Shown: in pieces, positions 1-11,111 of the stretch | Layout: the number at the start of each line of letters is the position of its first letter | Numbering within the stretch: position 1 is the stretch's first letter | NCBI RefSeq assembly: GCF_018687715.1 | Contig: NC_056765.1 | Location: 11,097,001 to 11,161,000, forward strand | Source: Carya illinoinensis | Taxonomy: Eukaryota; Streptophyta; Magnoliopsida; Fagales; Juglandaceae | Direction of reading: 5' to 3' | DNA length: 64,000 nucleotides | The notes under the pieces: generated by a model | Database searches by the model: none | What the model saw: only the letters and a program-made list of their open reading frames with translations | What the model was told of the DNA's origin: nothing | Translations under genes and position numbers: made by a program

Positions 1-34
1 AAAATAAAAATAATTTTCTGTTATTCATATGCAG

Positions 35-103
35 CCTCTCATGGATAACCTTGAGGCTCAAACCTACGAGACATTTGAGAAAGATGCAGTGAAATACATT
101 CAG
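35..103 (+). pseudogene. PRMT5: PRMT5 exon fragment (protein arginine methyltransferase 5)
   Basis: A 69-base open exon lies between a good acceptor (ending gcag at 34) and a donor (gtatat at 104). It encodes 23 residues starting [17 protein letters not shown], which I recognise as the conserved stretch that opens the Rossmann methyltransferase region of plant and animal PRMT5, the type II enzyme that makes symmetric dimethylarginine. The next expected exon, beginning with a YQRA-like sequence, is not found in the following 1.3 kb. So this is either a truncated duplicate or a gene whose downstream intron is filled with transposon sequence. The upstream part would lie left of the window. Identity is confident; whether it is functional is not. 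Confidence 0.7.
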
Positions 104-1470
104 GTATATTTTGTGAGTTCTATTTTCGACAAGTTTATCTTTAAATGTTGCTGTTGTTGGCAGTCCTGTTAGGCAATAATTCATGTCAATAGTAAGTGGA
201 CAGATTATGGTTATTATTAAAAGGCAGTATGCCATGATTACGACAGTGGAAACTAGTGATATTTTGGTAACTGATCTTTACACTTTGTTTTCAACTAAAT
301 CATTTTGTCCAATATCTGTTAGTACTTGTCATTTCTACGTGTTGTTGAAAATTATTTATATATTACTAATCAGTAAATTTTGCTTTGGGTGAACACCATA
401 ATCATTCATGCTTTTTATTCTTAATGTTTCAGGTGTCATTTGAGGAGAAAAAGGAAGAGCTATTTGAGATGGTATAATTTTTCTAATATAGCTAATATTA
501 GATTCATTGTAGTTTTACCTTGACAATTCTGATAGTTTAAGCTGTAAATTTCATCACCTCAAGTAAGCATTCCTGCTTGGTCCACTGTGGATGCCAGGCT
601 TGGAAGTTTATCTATCCATTTGGACACCCCACAATGCTTTTCAACCGAGATGTACACTAGGAAGGGCACAACGTGCACTGCACATGTGCCCAATTAGAGT
701 TACAATAACCCATTATATAATTAGAGTTACAATATCTGGTTTAATGACGTTGAAACTTCAGAGATTGACAGGTATTAATGTCTTTTTCATCTATTTTTAA
801 GCAAACCATCACGAATATTAGAGGATTTGGTAGCATTGCACCTAGATATCTATAATAATATAATAATAAAATGTGCAGAAGATTGAAGTGATGATGAGAG
901 TTGCTGGCAGCTTGTTTCTTGTCAGTTTTCTCTAACGGACTGCACAATAAATTAAATATAAATTCATGCAATTGGCACACTTGGAAGGAGCAGTTTAACT
1001 CCCAACTGCTTCCTCTACAAATTATGATTTAAATATGATTAGAAAATCTGCATGCATAGTTGGTATAGAAAACATGTACGAGAAAAATGAACAACATTGT
1101 TGAATACTTATACTTTGATTTATTGCATTTTGCATTCTATCTGGTTGGTTGTGCATGCTAGCTAGCTTGTGTTTGATGACATCTCTAAAATCTTATGATC
1201 TATTTTTTGTTCTTATTTCTCACAGGATTGAACCAAGATATCAAGAAATATAGAGCAAAAACATTTCAGAAGCTGTCAAAGATTGATGGAATCAAAGTTA
1301 AACCCATATAGGAAAAATTTCACTTGTAAATTTATATTCCATTGGATATGTTGGATGGTTATATGTAAAACTTAAAATAATGGCAGTGCAGTGGTGAGTT
1401 TCAAATATGTACTTTGAGGTTATATGAATGATGTTTCAAGCAAAAACTAAAATTTTCTAAATATGGTATT
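104..1470 (+). other. Region after the PRMT5 exon with two unassigned exon-like segments
   Basis: No long reading frame is present. Two short segments look spliceable: 433-472 after a tttcag acceptor (reads VSFEEKKEELFEM) and 1225-1310 after a ctcacag acceptor, which reads LNQDIKKYRAKTFQKLSKID and ends in TAG. Neither matches PRMT5 or any family I recognise. They may be the tail of a chimeric or decayed gene, or chance. The rest is AT-rich sequence without visible features. Confidence 0.25.
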
Positions 1471-1529
1471 TTTTTGTTTATTAAGAACAAGTACCTTTAC
1501 GTTTCAGAGAAAAAATAACGTATGAATAA

Positions 1530-1946
1530 AAAAACATATTTTCGGCTATAAAAAATAGCTGCAAATAATTATTTCCAGCAAAAAAATATAGCCGAAAAAA
1601 AAATTGGCCAGGTCAACCAAGCCAGCATTTATTTGCGGCTTTAAAAAAGTAGCCGCAAATACATATTTCTGGCTAAAAAATATAGCTGGAAATAATTTTG
1701 GCCATCGATGATGGATCTTGGCAAAAATTATTGCGACAAAATTTTATTCATTTGCGGCTATTATTATTGTCGAAAATAATGTGTATTTCTGGCTATTCTC
1801 AAAGTAGCCGAAAAAACTTTTACTTGGCTCTATAATAGCGGCTATTTGTTGGCAACTAGAAATAGTGGTTAATAACTAATAGCGGCTGACTTAGGTATTA
1901 TTTCCGGCGAATTTTGCCACTGGAAATGGAACAATTTCTTGTAGTG
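1530..1946. mobile_element. Right-end fragment of a CACTA-like non-autonomous element
   Basis: The segment ends in TTTCTTGTAGTG, the reverse complement of a typical CACTACAAGAAA transposon end. Inside are many short direct and inverted copies of GCGGCTA/TAGCCG, as expected of subterminal binding motifs. No matching left terminus or target duplication was found, so it is either truncated or its left end has decayed. It has no coding capacity. Confidence 0.5.
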
Positions 1947-2774
1947 AACACATGCAATACAATATGTTATTTAAATAGATTATGTTAGAATTTGAAAATA
2001 TGATTCATTTAACTTAATGATCAAATTAAAATTAATTAATACAATTAATTATCCATAGCTTGACACGATCTAACCCGAATTAGCGATAGTTAATTACAGC
2101 TGTGGCGAGAATATCGTTCTCATATTTGATTTTGTCTTTTAGATGATAATTGGAGCGCCGGAGTCTACAATAGTTGTTAGGCTAATCAATTAATTAATGC
2201 CAAACCAAACCACTACCATAAAGTAAACATACTTGTAAAAAAAAAATATCGTTAAAATTTAAGGCATCTTCTCCACCGTAAACCACAACTACTCGCCCTA
2301 TTAACCTTATACTATATATAGACTTCCATCTAATTAATATATAATATATTATTTTTATTTTTTTATTTTAATACTTAAATAGTTATTTATTTAAATAAAA
2401 TATTTAAAAATATTACATATTAATTAAATGATGTGTGTGGTGTAAGATTTCCTTAAAGCAATTCTAAGCTAAAATAATATAGCCAACAACGATTAAAATT
2501 GGTGTTAATCGATTTATTTAATAGTTAGCTAATTTTACATTTAACATAAGAGTAATGTATACTATATGTAGTCTTATGATGTGCAAGCTGACCAAAGTGA
2601 GTTTTTTCAAGTAGATTTCGAATTTGCTCACTTTTGTCGAAGAAAATGCATGATGCATATATATATACTCTAGAATTGTACAAATAATTTCCCTTTTATC
2701 TATATAATCCAATTCGAATGCTAATTTGTTACTAGATGATCATCATTCTCATAGTGTACATACAGATGCAACAA
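1947..2774. other. AT-rich intergenic sequence
   Basis: No credible gene, RNA or repeat structure seen. The only open frames are short, AT-rich chance frames. Confidence 0.6.
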
Positions 2775-3120
2775 ACTGGGAATGAAATGAAATGATAATT
2801 TTATTAATAATATTAAGATAGTTTTTGAATAGTAGAAAAATAGTTTTAGTTAAGCATCTAATGGATTTTGAAAAAGGAGAGAGAAAAAGTTGAACAAAAA
2901 ATATTATGAAGTTAAAATATTAATTGTTAGAACATAATTTTTTAATATTATTTTCGTTTTAAGATTTGAAAAAGTTGAATTAATTTTTATTTAGAAAATT
3001 TGTAATGATTAATTGGAAAGTACATATATTTGAATGATGTTTGAGAAGGAATTGAACAGATAAAATAAGATAACATAAGATTAAATAAGATAAGATGGAA
3101 GTTGTTTCCAAACATCCCCT
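2775..3120. mobile_element. MITE copy 1
   Basis: This ~350-base AT-rich segment ends in TTTCCAAACATCCCCT after a run of ATAAGATAA-type words. It resembles a second copy at 42388-42706 plus 52076-52157, for example in the shared words GTTAAAATATTAATTGTTAGAA and TTGAATGATGT. Two dispersed copies without coding capacity suggest a miniature inverted-repeat transposon. The exact left end is uncertain. Confidence 0.5.
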
Positions 3121-3592
3121 AAAAGAGACTACATATTTTGCATCATATAACATCAAAAGTGTTATATATCAAGCGTAATCCAAATCATATAAATTTTAAC
3201 CCTAAATTACTAACCTTTGAATTAAGTCATGTACAGACTCCTTTCTGCATTAAGCTGCTACATATAACTACTAAATCCCAATTTCTTCTAAGAAACGTAC
3301 TACAATGATAATAGATTACATAAAAATAAATATACAAGTTGACGTAATTTCATATAATACGTTATATTTATTTGATAATAAAATTATTTTTACAATCTAA
3401 TATGCTGTACTAAACCATGTCAATTTCTTTGCCAAAAGATTTCTCATTTCTTCTTATAAAATCATAATATAGAAAAACTTAAAAAGAAAAACAAAAGAAA
3501 AAGATCAAACGGATTATGATCATTGGTGTAGTTAATTAATCATTAAATAATTTTATTTTAGAAAAAGCAAGGTATTATGCTGGCGATCCCGC
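3121..3592. other. AT-rich intergenic sequence
   Basis: No gene or repeat structure recognised up to the CACTA-1 insertion site. Confidence 0.6.
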
Positions 3593-3595
3593 TCC

Positions 3596-3630
3596 CACTA
3601 CAACAAATATGACTTTTAGTGACAGATTAT
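3596..3630 (+). repeat. CACTA-1 left terminal inverted repeat
   Basis: CACTACAACAAATATG followed by TTTTAGTGACAGAT matches the right end read inward, with a few mismatches clustered in the middle. A TCC target duplication lies directly outside. Confidence 0.9.
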
Positions 3631-3718
3631 AAATAGGACGGTTTCCAAATTGTGACTAAAACGTATTTATTGTGACGGTTTGTGAGAATTGTCACTAAAT
3701 GTTGGGCAAGAATGTTAA

Positions 3719-3900
3719 AACGTTCGGACGTTTCACATAATACGTTCTCACATCACAATAACGTTCGAATGTTATGTATATTGACGTGTGAACGTAAAAA
3801 TTTTAGCGCGAACGTTCGAACGTTTTAACTAATTACCGAACATTAATATATTAGTGCCAATGTTCGAACGTTAAAGTGATAAGGTTCGAACGTTATATGT
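3719..3900. repeat. CACTA-1 left subterminal motif array
   Basis: Clustered variants of ACGTTCGAACGT occur in both half-site orientations, with one perfect 12-base palindrome at 3812-3823. Subterminal arrays of this kind bind TNPA-type proteins in En/Spm elements; binding here is inferred. Confidence 0.8.
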
Positions 3901-4075
3901 TAATTTGCATAAATTAACCATAATATATATTTTTTTAATAGTAAGGTTGAGTAACGTTATATTAAAAAAAATTAAGAGTAGAAATTAAGCTACACAATAC
4001 ATACATTAAATATTTGTGTCCATTACATATGTCTAAAATAAAAAATAAAATATGATAAATTTTTACAAATTACTT

Positions 4076-5302
4076 TCAGAACTGCTGGTTTATAAAAGAT
4101 TGAAACTCCTCAGTCAATGTCTCAACCTTATTGTTTAGCACATCTACATGATGTGCAAGATGTGCGACAGCCTGATCTATGTGCGCAATCTGTCTATCGA
4201 TCTATCGGTCTATATGCGCCTTCATATCTGTCATCACTGCATCAACCCAAGTAGGTCGTACATCCCCAGCAGATGTAACTCCCGGCTGTTGACTAGTACT
4301 CGCCGTCTGGCGAGCAACATCGGCCCCAGACTCAGTCGGGGGAACAAGATCTGGCGTAGGACCATACTGATGCCGAGCTGAGCCTTTCCCCTGTCCAATG
4401 CTCCGGCGGTGTGTGGTTATGTCGATGGGGCTCATTTGGTTTATCATCATCTCCTCCTCCTGGAGTGGCACTCTCCGGGCTAGTAATAAGCAGCTGATGA
4501 TGATTCTGTACGGGAGATTATCCATGGTAACGATGCTGGCCTCATAACAAATTCGCTCAAATAGAACAAGGGGCAAGTCAATGGGCTCACCACGTGCCAA
4601 GCAAATCAGGAACTGTGCACGAGCCTGACTGAATGTGCTCTTATGTGCCACCGGGTCTATATTTGTTGCAACAAAAATGTGCAACATGAGAAAGAAAGGC
4701 AGTAGCTGATTTTGGTTGAAGGAGTTTGGCCTATCGAGCTTCGTGCGGTCCGTGCTAGGGAGGATGTAGAAATCCTGGCCCTGCTCATCATCACCAACCT
4801 CAGCAGTAATAGGATCGCCCTCGGGTCGATCTTCTTCATGACTGGGCATCAACTCAACAGGGCCTAAAGATGAAGCAGAAGCAGCTGGATCTGCCTTGAA
4901 TATGCTCAGGGAAAATGCAGCTGCTGTGTCACTAGCCTGAGCAGTTGTCGACTCAGGTAGTATACGCGGAATCTGGAGTAAGTCGGCGATAACATCCGCC
5001 GAGAATTGAAACTGTACACCGCGTATACTGAGAGTATGAGATGATGCATCGTTAGGCATGGTGGCCATCCCAATGCAAAACTCTCGAACCATTGAGGGGT
5101 AAATCTTTCCCCTCAATGTGCATATGGGGCCCCAGCCTCTGGTGACGAAGACGTCTCTCAGCGTCTTCTGCTCCCAGCTGAGCTCATGAAACTCATTAAT
5201 GTGGATTTCTCGTTTCCCCATAACAGATCGTGCCCCTAGTTGGGCAATGTTTAGATTGCCTCCATCCCTCCCTTGCTTCCTTGTCGTCATATACTGAGCC
5301 AT
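4076..5302 (-). pseudogene. Leftward accessory gene of CACTA-1 (putative plant transposon protein domain)
   Basis: The reading frame starts at the ATG at 5302 on the minus strand and runs 366 codons to a TAG at 4202-4204. Beyond that stop the same frame continues to TGA at 4076-4078, and the extension is amphipathic and coiled-coil-like. The N-terminal half contains WEQKTLRDVFVTRGWGPIC, REFCIGMA and LSIRGVQFQFSADVIADLLQIP, a pattern I associate with the plant transposon protein domain (PF20167-like) often found in plant elements; function unknown. A Ser/Thr/Gln-rich linker precedes the C-terminal helix. It is transcribed divergently from TNP2, with a TATA box at 6271-6280. The stop may be a recent Q-to-stop change in a repeated IDRQ motif. 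CACTA-2 carries a homologue at 31750-32890. Confidence 0.75.
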
Positions 5303-5519
5303 ATCCTGAAAGTTTTAAAAAAAATATAAGTTATAATATTTAAAAAAAAATGATTAGAATCACAGATACATACGTATTCTGACATATATAGATTATACAG
5401 AAAATTAAAATATCATCCTTATAAATTTACATAATTTTGACAGTAAAATTTTTAGATAATTTCACTTTTTCAATATCTAAAATAATAATAATAAAAAGAA
5501 ACAATATAAAAATATTTTA

Positions 5520-5900
5520 ATAGGAAACGTTCGAACGTTATTGAAAGTACGTTCGCACGTTAAATTTAAAACTGTCACGTGCGAATTTATGAAAATGATA
5601 CGTTCGGACGTTTTATCGAACGTATCATTCAAATGTTCGATAAAAACGTATGAATGAGTTCATTACGTCCAAACGTATGATATAAACGTTCAGACGTAAT
5701 GAATTTGAACTGTCATACGTTCGGACGTTCTTACTAGTCGAAGAAGACCAACGGTTTACGTTCGAACGTTTTATCCAACGGTCTGTTAAAGCGTTGGATA
5801 AAAAAGTTCGCACGTAAAAAAATATGTTCACACATTACAGTTTAACGGGCGAATGTAAAGAATACTAAAGGTCACACGTTCGGATATTGTGTCGTGACAT
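5520..5900. repeat. CACTA-1 internal array of ACGTTCGAACGT-type motifs
   Basis: Dense variants of the same palindromic motif as at the element ends, with perfect copies at 5527-5538 and 5758-5769. The array lies between the leftward ATG (5302) and its TATA box (~6275), so probably in the leader or a leader intron of that gene. Confidence 0.8.
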
Positions 5901-5924
5901 CCGAACGTTACGACACGGAATCGT

Positions 5925-5940
5925 TGAGTCGACTCAGCCA
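5925..5940. promoter_or_regulatory. Palindrome TGAGTCGACTCA in the divergent promoter region
   Basis: A perfect 12-base palindrome followed by GCCA. CACTA-2 has the counterpart GGCTGAGTCAACTCAGCC at 33302-33319 in the same relative place. The core resembles a bZIP site (TGAGTCA type). A regulatory role is inferred from its conservation in the two elements. Confidence 0.4.
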
Positions 5941-6270
5941 TTATTGAAAGCTTCAAAACGCATGTTTCGAAGCCACAAACAACCAAAATAAGCATCTACT
6001 AACAGTGGGAAATGTTTCTACGATCCTATTTTATCAATTTACGGCAAATGGTGGCCGGAAAGGCAAGGAACAATAACCGGCCTACTGTGGGTTTCAAAAA
6101 TTCGAAGCCCACCTATTAAAATGGTACTAAATAGAAGAGGGAGAGGGTAGATTACTTTTCAGTGACAGTTGCGGTGGCGTATGACGACGGTTGCGGTGGC
6201 ATGCGTGACGGAGAGGAAGAGAGAGTGAGAGTTTTAGTGCGAGAAATGGCCTAGAAACCGTCAAGCTTGG

Positions 6271-6280
6271 CTTTATATAC
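6271..6280 (-). promoter_or_regulatory. TATA box for the leftward accessory gene
   Basis: The minus strand reads GTATATAAAG, a canonical plant TATA box, about 970 bases upstream of the ATG at 5302. It implies a long, possibly spliced leader. Confidence 0.45.
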
Positions 6281-6299
6281 AGTTAACGTTAATTAATTT

Positions 6300-6480
6300 A
6301 CGTTCAAACGTTTCATCTACATTCCAACGCTATGTATTATACGTTCGGACTGAGAATCATACGTGCGAATGTATAACTTATACGTTCGGATGTTATATTA
6401 ACATGCGAACGTATAACGTATACGTTCGGACGTTAATCAATACGCCCGAACGTTTGAATTATAACATTCGAACGTTTTTT
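6300..6480. repeat. CACTA-1 second internal motif array
   Basis: Many half sites (ACGTTCGGA, CGAACGT and variants) of the element's palindromic motif lie upstream of both the leftward TATA box and the TNP2 gene. Confidence 0.7.
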
Positions 6481-6960
6481 ACACTATATATTATATTATA
6501 TATATTATATAATATATTAATATAATATATATTATATTATCTATATATTACTATATAATATGATATATCATGTAATGTATAGTATTAAAGAAGGATTAAT
6601 AAGAAATAGATAAGTAATTATAATAATAATTACTTATTTAATAATAAAAATTATTATAATAATTATAATAATTTTGGCAATAATAGTAATAATTATATAA
6701 TAACTGATAACAATTAAGTGTTATCAATATATAGTATAACTAGTAATTATAATCTAATTTACTATATATTATATTAAATACAAAATAATATAAATCTACA
6801 AATAATATATATAAGTCTACAAATAATTTCTAAGTGTTATCAATCATTAATAATATAAATATTATTAGTATATCGGGATAATTCAAACAATGTGCGCTAA
6901 TTTATTTGTAGACTTTTTTATTAGATATTGTATAACATTGCATAAATAACCTTAGACCCG
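6481..6960. repeat. AT-rich low-complexity region inside CACTA-1
   Basis: Long runs of TATA/ATTAT words (6481-6560), then AATAAT words, with no coding potential. Position suggests the non-coding upstream region of TNP2. Confidence 0.6.
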
Positions 6961-6984
6961 TTTGGGAATTAGTATACATTTAGG

Positions 6985-7363
6985 TGTACATTAATTCCTG
7001 AATTGTCTAGTGTGGACAGTTTGAGATTATATTATCTGTATTGCACATAAACGTTATTCCTAATTTGAACGTTTAGTATGAAGTTTTGGTGTCTTCCTCA
7101 TTTGTTCTTTGGGTATACTGTTCTTAGGGTCATAATCCTTATATGTGAACATGTATACTTGGAGAACTATGGGGAAGTACTGCCGAAATTTTTACTAACG
7201 TTCAAAGTAGTAGACTGACGGGACTTGTGCAATATGGAGAATATAATCTCGAATGGAATAGGACCAACTACCTTGAGAAAGAGTACTTTGAACATAATGT
7301 ATCATGATATGCATGTGTATTTAACTCTTATACGTGTTATTAAAAAATTAGATATTTTTAGAA
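6985..7363 (+). promoter_or_regulatory. TNP2 leader region, conserved between CACTA-1 and CACTA-2
   Basis: The 380 bases before the TNP2 ATG align by eye with 36215-36624 of CACTA-2. Shared words include CAGTTTGAGATT/CAATTTGAGATT, a GGGAA...CCGAAATTTTxACTAAC block, TCTCGAATGxxATAxGACCAACTA, and a short hairpin (7002-7007 paired with 7015-7020). Neighbouring non-coding sequence is not similar. This suggests a conserved 5' leader or promoter; function is unknown. Confidence 0.5.
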
Positions 7364-10300
7364 ATGGATAAAAGTTGGATGCGTCTACGCGATAGACTTG
7401 GAAAAGATTACATACCCTATGCGCGTGGAGTAAGGGCCTTCATTGATTTTGCAAAGGCCTCTGCTGATAGTCGTGGTTACATTAAGTGTCCATGTTGAGG
7501 TTGTAAAAATTTGTGTGCGATAGGATTGGATGAAGCTGAAAGTCATATATTTGTGAACGATATGGATTTGGGGTATACTCGATGGGTACTACATGGTGAG
7601 CCGTATGCAGAATCAGCGGATGACTTATTCAGTCAGCAGAAAAATTTGCGGCACATGGATGATGATTATGAGCGAGATGAGATGGAGGAGATGTTGAGTG
7701 ACATTGGAGCTGGGATGTTTATGGATGAGGTTGACGACAATGGCTCAAGTGGGCGACTGAATGATTCAGATAATTTTCTGGAAATGTGGGAAGATGCAAA
7801 GTGCGAGCTTTATCCAGGCTGTACAAAACATTCTAAAATGTCGTTTATTGTGCGGTTGCTTCACATAAAGTCATTGTGTGGAATGTCAACCAAAGCAATT
7901 AATATGATATTATACTTATTTAACGAAGTGTTTCCTGAAGGATCTATATTGCCAAAGAACTTTTATGAAGCGAAATAGTTGAGAAAGGGATTAAGGTTTG
8001 AGTATAAGTCCATACATGCGTACAAGAATGATTGTGTTTTATTTTGGAATGAGAACAGGGAGAAACAAGCATGTCCTGTATACAGAGAGTCGAGGTGGAA
8101 GGATAAGAAAAGCGTGCCGGTTAAAGTATTGCAATATTTCCCATTGAAATCCCGGTTGCAAAGATTATACATGTGTAAGAAAATAGCTCATGATATGAAG
8201 TGGCACAAAGAGAAAAAAGTTCAAAATGATGGATTTATGAGGCACCTTGCTGACTCACTTGCGTGGCAATGTTTCGATAATCAATTTCTAAAGTTTGGGA
8301 TAGAAGCAAGGAATGTGTGCCTCGGACTCACAACTAATGGATTCAACCCTTTTGAAAATATGAGTACAAGTTATAGCACTTTATCTGTAGTGTTGATTTT
8401 GTACAATCTTCCACCATGGAGGTGCATGAAGGCGCCCAACTTTTTGTTAACTTTGCTTATCCCTGGCCCGAGATCACCTGGGAATGACATTGACGTATAT
8501 TTGCAGCCGTTGATTGAAGAGTTGAAAGAGTTATGGGAAGTAGGCGTTAGAACTTATGATGCATCCACATCAACAACTTTTCAGATGCATGCTGCGGTAA
8601 TGTGGACGATAAATGACTTTCCGGCATATGGTAATCTTTCCGGCTGGAGGACTAAAGGAAAGTACTAGTGAGTGGTTAAAATATTCTCAAAAGTTGTGTT
8701 TCATGGGTCATCGACGTTATCTACCAACAAATCATGCATGGAGAACAGAATCTGCTAAGTTTGATGGACGAGTAGAAGATAGAATTGTGCCAAATGAGTT
8801 GTCTGGGGAAGAGATCCTGGAACAATTGGTACATGTGGCAGCGAACAATTTTGGCAAAAGTCACGGAAAGAACAAGAGAAAACGAGGCATAGCAGAATTG
8901 AATTGGACAAAGTGTAGTATTTTTTTTGAGTTGCCGTATTGGTCGTCCTGCATGTTGCGACAAAGTTTGGATGTAATGCATATTGAGAAGAATATTTGTG
9001 ATAATATACTGGGTACATTGATGAGCATCAATAAAAAGATGAAAGATACGATTAAGACAAGGAAAGATCTTGAGAGAATTGGAATTAAACATAATTTGCA
9101 TTTATGAGTGAAAGGTAAGAGGGTGGTCATGCCGCATGCATGTTTTACAATGACAAGGGAGGAGAGGATGGACTTCTGCAAATGGTTGCAAGGTGTGAAG
9201 TTGCCAGATGGTTATGCTTCAAATATCAGTAGATGCGTAAGCCATGATGACTGGAAAATTAGCGGATTGAAAAGTCATGACTGTCACGTATTTTTGCAGA
9301 AGTTATTACCGGTGGGAATTCTTGGGAAGCTAACATCTGCTGTACGTGTTGCCATAACTGAACTGTGTATGTTTTTTAAGGATTTGTGTGCTCGGGTAGT
9401 GAATCGAGATATGCTGCAGAAATTGGAAGAAGACATTGCTACTATACTATGTAAATTTGAGCAAATCTTTCCACCGTCATTTTTTGATGTCATGGTCTAT
9501 TTAGCAATACATTTATCCCAGGAGATCATGTTGGGTGGACCGGTATAGTTCCGTTGGATGTATCCAATTGAAAAATATTTATGTCGACTGAAGCGCACTG
9601 TTGGGAATAAAGCCAGAGCTGAGGGTTCAATACTAGAGGCCTATATACACGGTGAATGGTTAACATTTTGCTCTTTATATCTTCGTAGTGTTGAGACACG
9701 ATTTATTCGTCAAGAACGAAATGCTGATCTTGCTTCTCCGCCTCCTCGTGAGCTATCAGTGTCTTATCAGACTGTACGACCTTTAGGTGCACAAACGGGT
9801 TACGATTTACTTGATACAGAGTTGGGTAAAGTTCGGTGGTACGTGCTAAATAATTGTCAGGAGATTGATCACTATCTCAGGTATGTCGTTGTATAAGGTT
9901 TAAATAATTCTAAAGATAATGAGGTTAACTTTAACTATTGTTATGTAAAATAATATGATAAATAATACTATACAGTGAGCACATGGACAAACTTAAGATG
10001 GAAGGCGTCGAGGATATAGTGGCAAGACACGAGTCAGAATTTTCTGGATGGTTTGAACAACGTGTATGAACTAAACTCTATAATATATGTTACATGATGA
10101 AAGTTTTAACTCTAGCTAATATTTAATAAATGACATTATTTAAATTGTTAGATATTGGAACAACGTGCTCGTGATCCCAGATCAGTCTCTTTTGAATTGT
10201 ATGCATTAGCCTGTGGTCCATCAAACAGAGCACTTCGATACACTGCATGCACAGTTCGAGGTTATAGATTCCATACTCTGGACCGTGAATGTAATAGAAA

Positions 10301-11009
10301 AACTCAAAACTGCGGTGTCTTGGTCGAGGGGAGTCATGGAACATATGATATTGATTATTATGGTGTCATTTGTAATATTATCGGATTGAAATATCTGGGT
10401 GGGTCTATAACATATGTCTTTAAATGTGATTGGTGGGATCTAGACGGTGGTCGGGATTCGATATATAGGGATAATCATTTTACGAGTGTCAACACTGCAT
10501 CTAAATGGTACGAAGATGATCAATTCGTACTGGCTTGTCAAGCTACTCAAATCTATTACTTGATTGATCCAATGAAAAGTATTGATGAAGATAGTGGAGA
10601 GATAACTTGGTGAGTTGTACAACAATTTGTCCCTCAAAATATATATGAAGTAGGAACGAGTGCAGATTACGATAATAGTGGAGATGAAGATGACACTCCA
10701 AATGTAGAGGCCTACCAGGAAGATGGAGGAGGGGGTATTAACTTATTTGTTGACCTCGGTGCACTCGAGTTGCTCCCCTTATGTAGAGATGACGTTCCAC
10801 TCATCCATCTCGACCCGTCTTCATTAAATTATCATTCAATTGAAGAAAGTGAAAAAAGTATAGAAGAAGAGTTAGAAGAAGAAGACGAACAAGAATCCGG
10901 GGGGGAAGTGGATAAGGATGACGAAGAAGAGTTTGATGATGACGAAGAAGATGTTATACATAGAGATTCTGAAACAAACATGAAAAATACATCTGAAGAT
11001 GAAGACTAA
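7364..11009 (+). pseudogene. tnp2: TNP2-type CACTA transposase of CACTA-1
   Basis: The frame opens at ATG 7364 with MDKSWMRLRDRLGKDYI and a cysteine pair region at ~7487. The TNP2 core follows, with recognisable blocks LYNLPPWRCMK, NDIDVYLQPL, FMGHRRYLP and LDVMHIEKNICDN. Next come a DUF4218-like block (DLCARVVNRDMLQKLEEDIATIL, then FRWMYPIEKY) and a DUF4216-like block (VFKCDWWDL, DDQFVLACQA), then an acidic tail ending at 11009. Likely introns are 9881-9975 and 10064-10151, with consistent reading phase. Stops interrupt it at 7496, 7976, 9105, 9546 and 10611, and a frameshift or deletion near 8660 removes the segment before FMGHRRYLP. It would catalyse cut-and-paste transposition together with the next gene. 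Confidence 0.88.
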
Positions 11010-11111
11010 AAGTACTAAAAGGTTTATTCATATACAGCCATTATAGAATTTTATAATAAATATATATTTATTCTAATAATATTTTTTTGTTATATATAAT
11101 CATTTCCAAGT

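Noticed and set aside
591..800. 69-codon frame after the PRMT5 exon
   Set aside because: No recognisable similarity or splice context; probably chance.
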